DNA of 64,000 bases from the NCBI GenBank assembly GCA_013289685.1, contig JABCZL010000003.1, positions 124,001 to 188,000 on the forward strand, read 5' to 3'. This stretch comes from Acidobacteriota bacterium (GTDB lineage: Bacteria; Acidobacteriota; Terriglobia; Terriglobales; Acidobacteriaceae). Shown piece by piece: positions 22,841-29,831 of this stretch (the stretch's first letter is position 1; the number at the start of each line of letters is the position of its first letter). The notes beneath the pieces are model-generated. The model had not been told where the DNA came from. It searched no databases and was given only the letters and a program-made list of their open reading frames with translations. A program made the translations under genes and the position numbers.

Positions 22841-25039
22841 TTAGTTCGCGGGCGGCGGCGGGGGTGGGGCGAAGGAATCGGCGAACGCCTTCGCGTTCGG
22901 AACTCCTACACCGGTTACGTTGTCCCAGCCCACCTTGGTGTGGAGGGCGGTGGGCGAGTTGCATTGCGTGATGAAACCGAAGCCGTTCGCCTGCGAACAG
23001 TCGGTGCCGAAGGAAATCACCAGCGCGGTGTCTTGCAGGAAAGCGTAGTCCCAGATCGCGCTGACGAAAGCCCCCGCCGAGTCGCCGCCCATGATCGCAG
23101 CGGGGGTGTAGGCGGTGGTTCCGTTGCTATCCACAATGGACCCTTTGACGTTGTTCTTCGAGCTAACGGGAACGATGTCATAGACGGTGCCCGCAGGTAG
23201 CGAATACATGTAGGGAGCAGCGTTGCCGAGAGGAGCGCCGGCTTCCTGGTTGGCAATCGCCCACAATCCGGAGAACATGGGGGCAGCCACGCTGGTTCCT
23301 CCCCAGACTTGCCACACCTGTTCCGGAACATTGCCCGGAACACTGATGAGAATCGCCACTCCGGTGTAGGGATCAGCCAGCCATGAAACGTCGGGCAGTT
23401 GACGATACTTTCCGGGCAGCTTTTTCTGGTAGGACGGCTTGGGAAAGCCGGCGAGGCAGGTTATAACGCCGGTCGTGGGATCGACGCTCTGGCTGGCGCA
23501 GTTGCTGGCACCGCCGCCGGAACCGCCAATGAAGCCGAAGGCGTCATTAGAAGGCGGATCGGCTACGAAACCGGTCTCGGCCAGCAGGGTTTGATTGTTT
23601 CCCCACCCGGCTTGCCATGCGATCGAGTTGTCGGGATTCAGCGCCAGAGTGATGCCGCCGACGGCCGTCGCCCAGGGCGAATCCGCAGGAGCGCTGACGG
23701 TTGGAGGGATAAAGTCGAAGCTGTAGTCGCCGCTGTCTCCGGAAGAGAAGTTGGTGGAGATTCCCGCGATAGAGGCGATTTCGGCAATCAGGTTCTCAGT
23801 ATCCAGGATGTTCTCTGGGGTGAAGGACTCTGGCGAGCCATAGCTGCCGGAGATGACATTGGCCAGCCCGTAAGTGACGGCGGTGAACTCCGCGTCGTCC
23901 ACATCAAGGAAGCTCGCAGAGGGCGGAACGATGAGGTTGATGTTGGCGCCAGGGGCAACGGCGTGCGCCCACTCGACGTCGATGTTTATTTCTACCTGGT
24001 CCGTGGCCTCGCAGAGACTGGGCGCGGGGATATAGCTGATAGCGAAGTTGGAGTTGGTCAGCGCGGGCAACCCGAACGCCGCCGAGAACGCGTTGGCGTC
24101 GCTCTGGATGGTCAGCGAGCCGCACCAATCGATGATCCCGATGGTTTGGCCGGTGCCGTCGTGACCCGCGGCGTAAAGGCCGGTGAGATTGTAAGCGGCT
24201 TGAATGGGCGGTGGAGTGTAAGCGCAACCCGCCGTGGTCAGGCTTTCCAGGTTCAGGACGTTGCCCTTGTAGGTGGCGATGGGAAGTGAACCGTTGGCGT
24301 TGTTGGAAAATACATCCGTCTCAGTGCCGTTAAAGCAGTTGGTGGTGAAGAACGGATCAGGCAGCGCCGCACTAGACGAATGTGCCACACTGGACGTGTG
24401 GAGGCCTGCGCCTCCTGTCTTCGGACCGGGGAGGCTTCCCCGGGCCATCAGCGGATGCTCGTACTCACCGCTGTCCAGTCCGGAAATCGAATGCACCAGC
24501 ACGGCGGCGGGTCCTTCTACGAAGGGAGCGCGGTCGTTGGCGCGGACGACTTTGCCGCGAACCTGATAGTTGTTCAGCACGACGTGAAAGGCCGACTCTA
24601 CGTCGCCGACCGTGCCGCGGACGCGAACGAAGAAATTGCTGGGACCAATCTTGACCAGCTTCAGGTTGCGCGCTTCAAGGAATTCGCGAACCGTTTTCGC
24701 TTCCTCGGGCGTAGGAGCGAAACGCGAGGCAATCTGCCAACGCTTCAGGAAGTGACGGTATTTGGGAGAGGTGGGATCGTAGAGTTGCCGGGCGAGTTCA
24801 TCCATCTGGCCGCGATTGTGCGGATTCAGCCACACACTGACTTCGATGGTTTTCGACGGATTCTCCGTCCCGAGGTTCTTGGCGGTGGATACATAGCGAG
24901 GAGTGTTGTGGGGGATGAACTGTCCGCTGGCTGCGAGAACTGGTAGAGCGGTGGCGATGAGGGTGACAAGCAAGACTGAGAGCCAGAGTTTCCGCGGGCG
25001 GAAACTCGGTGCGAAGTGCGCTTCGGTGTTCAAATTCAT
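22841..25039 (-). CDS. Secreted sedolisin (pro-kumamolisin type, S53)
   Basis: A serine-carboxyl peptidase, usually active at acid pH, that digests protein outside the cell. It has a signal peptide (about 17-37), a prodomain (about 50-200) with YHVVL-like NNYQV strands, and the catalytic domain. The triad is Glu350 and Asp354 in EINIDVEW and Ser583 in GGTSVAAPMFSG. A calcium-site-like Asp-rich end and a Pro-rich C-terminal tail (FAPPPPPPAN) follow. The ATG has AGGAGG six bases upstream. It is a single-gene unit with a hairpin behind it. Confidence 0.94.
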   Translation of the reverse strand: MNLNTEAHFAPSFRPRKLWLSVLLVTLIATALPVLAASGQFIPHNTPRYVSTAKNLGTENPSKTIEVSVWLNPHNRGQMDELARQLYDPTSPKYRHFLKRWQIASRFAPTPEEAKTVREFLEARNLKLVKIGPSNFFVRVRGTVGDVESAFHVVLNNYQVRGKVVRANDRAPFVEGPAAVLVHSISGLDSGEYEHPLMARGSLPGPKTGGAGLHTSSVAHSSSAALPDPFFTTNCFNGTETDVFSNNANGSLPIATYKGNVLNLESLTTAGCAYTPPPIQAAYNLTGLYAAGHDGTGQTIGIIDWCGSLTIQSDANAFSAAFGLPALTNSNFAISYIPAPSLCEATDQVEINIDVEWAHAVAPGANINLIVPPSASFLDVDDAEFTAVTYGLANVISGSYGSPESFTPENILDTENLIAEIASIAGISTNFSSGDSGDYSFDFIPPTVSAPADSPWATAVGGITLALNPDNSIAWQAGWGNNQTLLAETGFVADPPSNDAFGFIGGSGGGASNCASQSVDPTTGVITCLAGFPKPSYQKKLPGKYRQLPDVSWLADPYTGVAILISVPGNVPEQVWQVWGGTSVAAPMFSGLWAIANQEAGAPLGNAAPYMYSLPAGTVYDIVPVSSKNNVKGSIVDSNGTTAYTPAAIMGGDSAGAFVSAIWDYAFLQDTALVISFGTDCSQANGFGFITQCNSPTALHTKVGWDNVTGVGVPNAKAFADSFAPPPPPPAN

Positions 25040-25428
25040 TACTGCCTCCTGGGAAATAGGTAGAAAGAGCCTGTGCGGAGGAGTCGGGGCGATCTGCGGT
25101 GATCCCTTTTCTCGTAGGCACTCAGGCTGAGTTGATTGTCATAGGAAGTCGCAACTGGAACTCCCGGTTGCGGGCTGAGATCCAGATTTACGGTGCGCTG
25201 CCTGCGACCTGAGAGACGCAGCAACATAACAGCGCTAACAAATGGCGGCAATGTTAGCGCGTCTTGGACCGTATGACAACGGATTGCAGAATTTTTTTCG
25301 ATTACCGAACAACATGTGTGCATTCTTTTGCAGTTGTCTGAACGCCGGGTAGACGGGCGCGCTCGAAACCCAGTGTTTCGCTGGCGAATTCGACGGTCCA
25401 TCTCGAAGCTCGGGAGGTGCGATCCTGG
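25040..25428. other. Gene-free stretch before the sedolisin gene
   Basis: This 389-base gap separates two leftward genes. Apart from the AGGAGG ribosome site of the sedolisin at its left edge, I find no promoter motif I can trust, no strong hairpin and no convincing open frame. It is presumably the sedolisin control region. Confidence 0.5.
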
Positions 25429-26349
25429 TTAGCGCGTGCCGTTTCCGCGGGAGACGACTCTTCCGTATTCGGTGGCGCGGCTGAGGCGGTCGAACATGCG
25501 CCAGGCCTCGAGCGAGACTTTGGTGATGGCCTCTTCCCCATCGCGTTCATTGCGCAGAAATGACGTCATGACGCAGATCACGTAGGGACGGCCCTCCACG
25601 AACACGATGCCGGAGTCGGTGCGGACGGCTTCCAGTTCGCCCTCCTTGTTGGCGATCTTGAGGTCGGCGGGTAGGTCGCGGGGGATGAAGGAATCTTTGT
25701 TGGTGCTGAGCATGGTAAAGAAGTCGGCGGTCGACTCTTTGTTCAGAAGCTTGCCGTGGTAGAGGGCGTCGAGCAGGGTCATCATTTCGCGCGGGGTGGA
25801 GATGTTTTCGCGTCCCTCCTTGGCGGCCTGGAGGTCCATCATTTTGCGGCGCAGGCGGGTGTGAGTCAGGCCGAGCGAGTCGAGCATGGCGTTCACGTTT
25901 GGCATGCCGACGCGGTCGATAAGCACATTGGCGGCAGAATTGTCGCTGACGGCGACCATCATGGTCGCCAGATCGCGCAGGGTGAGGCGCGTGACGCCGG
26001 GCGTGAGGCCGTTCATGATGTCGCTGTCAGGAACGAGATCGGAGGATTGCACCGTGTACAGATCGGTGAGCTTGAGCTTGCCTTGCTGCGCCTGCAAGTA
26101 CAGATTGGCGAGGACGGTGATTTTGATGGAGCTGGCCTGGGCGAAGACTTCGTCTTCGTGGAGGAAGATGTGGTCGCCGGTAGTGAGGTCTTCGATGGCA
26201 ACGCCCATGACGCCGTCGAGTTTGGCGTCGACGTCTTGAATATGGGATTCGAGTTTTTGCCAGAGGACTTTTTGCTTCCCGGCGGAGGGTGCAGCGGTCT
26301 GGGCAAGGCAGGTGGCGAGGAAGAGTACGCAACAGAGCACGAGTTTCAC
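25429..26349 (-). CDS. Class A beta-lactamase-like serine hydrolase
   Basis: A periplasmic penicillin-recognising enzyme with a signal peptide (KLVLCCVLFLATCLAQ). The active site Ser73-x-x-Lys76 is in QASSIKITVL, the SDN loop is SDNSAANVL (135-137), and the third motif is Lys-Glu-Gly where Lys-Thr-Gly is usual. An omega-loop Glu equivalent to Glu166 is not evident in the KMMDLQAAKEGRENISTP segment. It may therefore be a carboxypeptidase or a slow lactamase rather than a resistance enzyme. The GTG at 26349 has CAGGAG nine bases upstream; the longer frame is rejected. Confidence 0.85.
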   Translation of the reverse strand: MKLVLCCVLFLATCLAQTAAPSAGKQKVLWQKLESHIQDVDAKLDGVMGVAIEDLTTGDHIFLHEDEVFAQASSIKITVLANLYLQAQQGKLKLTDLYTVQSSDLVPDSDIMNGLTPGVTRLTLRDLATMMVAVSDNSAANVLIDRVGMPNVNAMLDSLGLTHTRLRRKMMDLQAAKEGRENISTPREMMTLLDALYHGKLLNKESTADFFTMLSTNKDSFIPRDLPADLKIANKEGELEAVRTDSGIVFVEGRPYVICVMTSFLRNERDGEEAITKVSLEAWRMFDRLSRATEYGRVVSRGNGTR

Positions 26350-26782
26350 GGGACGGGTCTCCTGACGGCAGGGATTGTAGCAGCCCGTGCTGGAGGGGCA
26401 TACCAAGAGGCTAGAACAGGCTTGGTCGGGTTTTGAGCGCGTGGCTGTTCTCGACAGTTGAGCGAGAGCATAATACGAAGTGAGGCTGCCCAAAGATGGC
26501 CGGGCGATTCGTCCTATAGATGCTCAGGTGCGGACCTCTTATACTTACGCTTGTTGCGTGGCTGAAACTGTATTGAGCGCGGCGACAGCATACCCCTCAC
26601 GCGCTCGGTCTGTTGGCGCTCGGCATCGTTATGGAATCCGGCCCATCTTTCGGAGTTAGGCCGCGCTGAGATATATCTTCTATTCCTTGGAAGAAGGATA
26701 CTTGCGGTTGAAGTACCGAACATGGCCTCAGCAAACGAGCTGAGATCGACTCAAGCATTCGGCGGGACCGGAGGTGCTCACC
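26350..26782. other. Gene-free stretch between divergent genes
   Basis: This 433-base gap lies between the beta-lactamase-like gene and a rightward methyltransferase gene. A minus-strand open frame at 26514-26723 has no ribosome site or recognisable family and is not called. GAGAGCATAATACG at 26464-26477 has a CATAAT that could be a -10 box. No tRNA fold is present. Confidence 0.5.
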
Positions 26783-27607
26783 ATGCCGAAGTCTCTATGG
26801 GATGAGTGGCTCGGTCGCAAGATTACCTGGCGGTTACAGAGCCGAATCGTGCCTCGTCTCCGGCGGAACCAGGAAATCTGGGGTGAAACGATCAGGGACT
26901 ATCTGACTCATCCTGTCCGCTGGATGGACGCGGGTTGTGGCTGGCATCTGCTGCGTAAGGACCTCGAGCAGCTCGAAAACGAACTGCTCAATCTTGCCGG
27001 GATCGTCGTTGGCGTCGATCTTGATATCCCCCACTTGCGGAAGCACGTCAATATCTCCCGGCGTATCTGCGCATCACTGGACTCGCTCCCCTTTTCCGAC
27101 GCCAGCTTCGATCTGATCACCTGCAACATGGTGGTTGAGCATCTGCCTGACCCGTTAACAACTTTTCGGGAGATGTCCCGCGTTCTGGCCACTGGAGGCA
27201 CTCTTATGGTGCACACTCCGAACACCCAGAATTACCTCGTTTTCGCGAATATCCTCGCGAAGAAGCTCCTGCCGCGATCCGTGACCCTCAAACTGGTACA
27301 AGACAACCGCGCCCTAGACGACATTTATCCGACTTACTATCGTGCCAATAATACGCGCGCACTCCGAAAGCTTGGCCAGTCTGTGAACCTCCAGCCCGAG
27401 TTCGTGCGCTTTTTGACTCACTCAACGCCCTACACTCGTTTCTTTGCACCAGCAGCATTCTTCGAACTTCTTCTCATGCGTGCTACAATCACGCGCCCAC
27501 TGGGCCGTTTCGGCACGACGATCGTGATGGTTTTCCGGAAGCAACCCACTGAGTCTCCCCGCATTGCTCGCGCCGCGCAAGCACCGGTTGAAATCTCAAG
27601 ACCTTGA
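26783..27607 (+). CDS. SAM-dependent methyltransferase, class I
   Basis: A Rossmann-fold methyltransferase of the Methyltransf_11 type. Motif I is WMDAGCGWHLL, motif II ends in VVGVDLDI, and motif IV is DLITCNMVVEHLPDP, followed by FREMSRVLATGGTLMVHTPN. An N-terminal 45 residues rich in Arg and Trp precede it. The acceptor is unknown. The start at 26783 has GGAGG nine bases upstream. It is followed by a broken second methyltransferase, so the pair may once have modified one product, such as a surface glycan. Confidence 0.88.
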   Translation: MPKSLWDEWLGRKITWRLQSRIVPRLRRNQEIWGETIRDYLTHPVRWMDAGCGWHLLRKDLEQLENELLNLAGIVVGVDLDIPHLRKHVNISRRICASLDSLPFSDASFDLITCNMVVEHLPDPLTTFREMSRVLATGGTLMVHTPNTQNYLVFANILAKKLLPRSVTLKLVQDNRALDDIYPTYYRANNTRALRKLGQSVNLQPEFVRFLTHSTPYTRFFAPAAFFELLLMRATITRPLGRFGTTIVMVFRKQPTESPRIARAAQAPVEISRP

Positions 27608-27707
27608 AAAGCACCTGAACGTCCCCGCTAGAGAGAGAGCTTCGCTGAATCAGGAAGTAGAATCTTACGTCACTGAGGGTGTGCCAATCCTATCGGGAGT
27701 TAAGGAT

Positions 27708-28093
27708 ATGGCGATCACCGTTCGGAGCGTTGTCAAGGTTGTAAAGCGAAGAATTGGCCTCGAAAAAGACAGACGCGAGTGGCTCCTGAAAATGATGCCA
27801 AAGTATTCCGTCGGCGCCAAGGTCGGCGTCCACGGGGGCGTCTTTTCGCGGATCATTCTTCAGATAGTTCATCCCAAAATGCTGCACTTAATCGACCCGT
27901 GGAAGTTCCAGTCAGATCCACTTTTTGCCTCTACGCTTTATGGGCGCAACGCGGGCCAGAATCAGGAACACATGGACTGAAGGTACGACCCGTTGTAAAG
28001 AACTTTGCAGGAAGGACAAACGTCACAATCCACCGCTCAGGGTCACTCGATTGCCTAAACCAGTTTCCTGACATTTACTATGACTGGCGATAA
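27708..28093 (+). pseudogene. Truncated SAM methyltransferase with stop and frameshift
   Basis: The frame from ATG 27708 reads like the N-terminal half of a class I methyltransferase (LPK-like MMPKYSVGAKVGVHGGVFS, then HPKMLHLIDPWKF). It meets TGA at 27978. Reading on, the sequence continues RYDP and then, after a shift near 27990, VVKNFAGRTNVTIHRSGS and FPDIYYDW, which is what the same family has next. A second stop follows at 28091, where the usual VYIDG motif would be. A nonsense change, a one-base deletion and a 3' loss are all needed, so the gene is dead unless assembly errors explain it. Confidence 0.85.
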
Positions 28094-28159
28094 ATCGCCA
28101 TCTCGCTCAGTGACCCAGGTCGGCCAATTCCAAACTTGTACGATCGTTGCCATCAAGTT

Positions 28160-28543
28160 CTAGCCCGCCTGGCCGATGAGCAGCACGTAGCCGTCGGGAT
28201 CTTCCACGCGAATCTCGCCTTTGGGCATGTAGTCGGGATAAGTGATCGGCGAGACTTTCACGCCGCTCGCCAGGAGATGCTCGCGCAGGGCGATCAGGTC
28301 GGGCGAGTAGAGGTAAAACAATACGGCTTGCTGGCTGGGGATGACGGGGTGGGAGGCGCGAGAGAACATCAATTGGGCTTGCTCGCAGACTAGGTCGACC
28401 CATTGCAGTTCTCCGGAGGAATTCCGCAGGCTGCCGCGGACTTCCGTGCCGAGCAGTTTGTAGAAGTCGACGGAGCGCTGCAGGTCGGCGGCAAAGGCCA
28501 TGGGGATCAGGCCGGTGACTTTGGCGGTCATGGTGTTGGCCAT
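28160..28543 (-). CDS. VOC family (glyoxalase/bleomycin resistance) protein
   Basis: A 127-residue single-chain vicinal-oxygen-chelate protein. It contains the two beta-alpha-beta-beta-beta units: MAFAADLQRSVDFYKLLGTEV, then the second half RVEDPDGYVLLIG with the conserved Glu-Asp-Pro-Asp-Gly. Such proteins act as small lyases, dioxygenases or antibiotic-binding proteins, and the function is not given by sequence. Its possible first-half metal ligand is not conserved in an obvious way. Confidence 0.85.
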   Translation of the reverse strand: MANTMTAKVTGLIPMAFAADLQRSVDFYKLLGTEVRGSLRNSSGELQWVDLVCEQAQLMFSRASHPVIPSQQAVLFYLYSPDLIALREHLLASGVKVSPITYPDYMPKGEIRVEDPDGYVLLIGQAG

Positions 28544-28587
28544 GATGTCGTCTCAGTGCAGGCAAACCCCTGCCAGACTTTGCCCGG

Positions 28588-28612
28588 CGGAGGGGCGAAG
28601 GCGCCCGTCCCT
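28588..28612. repeat. GGAGGGGCGAAGGCGCCCGTCCCTACAT repeat
   Basis: GGGGCGAAGGCGCCCGTCCC is an imperfect palindrome followed by TACAT. It resembles the GGGCGGCYGTCCCCACAT ends at 30456 (inside mutS) and 57243. Confidence 0.6.
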
Positions 28613-28630
28613 ACATAAACCTGCCCCAGC

Positions 28631-28660
28631 ATGAGCACTCTCATCATGAGCACTCTCATT
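28631..28660. repeat. Tandem ATGAGCACTCTCATY
   Basis: Two copies of a 15-base unit, ATGAGCACTCTCATC then ATGAGCACTCTCATT. Each is a near palindrome (ATGAG...CTCAT). It lies just upstream of the VOC gene's start side, after the GalT homologue stop. Confidence 0.65.
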
Positions 28661-28667
28661 CCAATTG

Positions 28668-29660
28668 TCAGCCGTCGATTCTTGCTTCGCGGAGTTGCTT
28701 GACGGCCGTCTCGGAGCTGACGGGGGAATAGTACACCTCTTTAAATGTGTAGGAGCGCGCCTTGGACTGCACTACCGGAAGAATTTCGATGTGCCAGTGG
28801 TAGTCGTCGTCGATCGTTTTCCAGTAGCCGAGATTCTTCGACGGATGGATGCTGCTGGGCGAGGTGTGCAGCACGAGATGAAAATCCTCGGTGACGGAAC
28901 GCACGCGCTGCAGGGTGCGGCGTAGAAGGGCGGCCAGGTTCATTCGCAGGCCCGGACGATTCAATCCAGCGCGTTCGAATGACGAGTCGTGGTAGCGGGG
29001 CAGAATCCAGGTTTCGTACGGGACGCGCGGGGCGTAGGGACAAAGCGCAAGGTAGTCGCCGCGGGCTTCGAGGACGCGCTGGGCCTGCCGCTCCTCCTGC
29101 TGGATGATGTCACAGAACACACAGCGTTCCTTGCTGACGAAATACTCGCGTCCGGCGCGCAGTTCGTAGAGCACGCGGCGCGGGACGAACATGGTGGCGG
29201 TGATCTGCGACGTGGGATGGCTGAATTCCTGCCCGGCGTTCTTGCCGTAATCCTTGAACAGGCTGACGTACTTGATGCGGGGATCGCGCTTGAGGTCGAG
29301 AATGCGCTCGGCGGCGAGGCGAAGGAAATGCCCGATCTCATCGTCGGTGGCGCACCACAGATGCCGGTCGTGGCGCGGGTTTTCGACCAGCACTTCATGG
29401 GCACCGAGGGAGTGCATGCGGTCATAAATGCCATCGCCGCGGCGGTCGGGTTCGCCTTCGATGCGGTAGAGCGGATTGGGATGCACGACGGAACGCGCGG
29501 ACCAGGGAGTGCCGGGCGCGTTCGGGGATTTCGCGATGACTTGCAGTGACGGTTGAGATTCTTCGCAAAAACGGCAGGCGGATTCGGCGCGCGGTCCGGT
29601 TTCAGGATCGTCGCCGGTCATGACCCAGGAGCGGGTAATGGGATCCTTGCGGAGTTCCAT
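28668..29660 (-). CDS. GalT-family nucleotidyltransferase-like protein lacking the HPH nucleophile
   Basis: A HIT-superfamily protein related to galactose-1-phosphate uridylyltransferase. It has two zinc-type pairs, CRFC (29-32) and CVFC (180-183), the PYETWILP strand and the C-terminal HWHIEILP motif (His288, His290) where GalT has HAH. The segment aligned with the catalytic His-Pro-His-x-Gln reads SHPTSQ (148-152), so the nucleophilic His appears to be Thr150. It may use another chemistry or be regulatory. The start at 29660 (MELRKDP) is chosen because the 147 residues of a longer frame cross the mutS promoter. It is divergent from mutS. Confidence 0.82.
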   Translation of the reverse strand: MELRKDPITRSWVMTGDDPETGPRAESACRFCEESQPSLQVIAKSPNAPGTPWSARSVVHPNPLYRIEGEPDRRGDGIYDRMHSLGAHEVLVENPRHDRHLWCATDDEIGHFLRLAAERILDLKRDPRIKYVSLFKDYGKNAGQEFSHPTSQITATMFVPRRVLYELRAGREYFVSKERCVFCDIIQQEERQAQRVLEARGDYLALCPYAPRVPYETWILPRYHDSSFERAGLNRPGLRMNLAALLRRTLQRVRSVTEDFHLVLHTSPSSIHPSKNLGYWKTIDDDYHWHIEILPVVQSKARSYTFKEVYYSPVSSETAVKQLREARIDG

Positions 29661-29764
29661 AGGAAAAGGAGAACACTGGGAGAGAACCGGCGTCAACCTC
29701 GAGGTCTTGCGGTAATTTTCCGAGGACGCATGAGAAATGCCGCAGGAGACGAAGCGGCGCGCTT

Positions 29765-29773
29765 TGTTATAAT
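29765..29773 (+). promoter_or_regulatory. mutS promoter, extended -10 TGTTATAAT
   Basis: TGTTATAAT is a perfect extended -10 box, 58 bases before the mutS ATG. No clear -35 lies at the expected distance, as is usual for extended -10 promoters. Confidence 0.65.
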
Positions 29774-29790
29774 CCGCCGAAGCCCTGCCT

Positions 29791-29829
29791 GATGCGACGA
29801 GCTGATCCGACGAGTTGATCCGACGAGGA
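29791..29829 (+). repeat. Three 13-base tandem repeats in the mutS leader
   Basis: GATGCGACGAGCT, GATCCGACGAGTT and GATCCGACGAGGA follow one another without gaps and end two bases before the ATG. The third copy supplies the GAGGA ribosome site of mutS. A copy-number change would alter the leader and perhaps translation. Confidence 0.8.
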
Positions 29830-29831
29830 AG

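Noticed and set aside
26514-26723. A 69-codon minus-strand open frame in a gap
   Set aside because: Composition is unlike a folded protein, and no ribosome site or family pattern is present.
26350-26782. Possible tRNA or small RNA gene
   Set aside because: No cloverleaf with a T-loop GTTCGAATC-type motif is visible.
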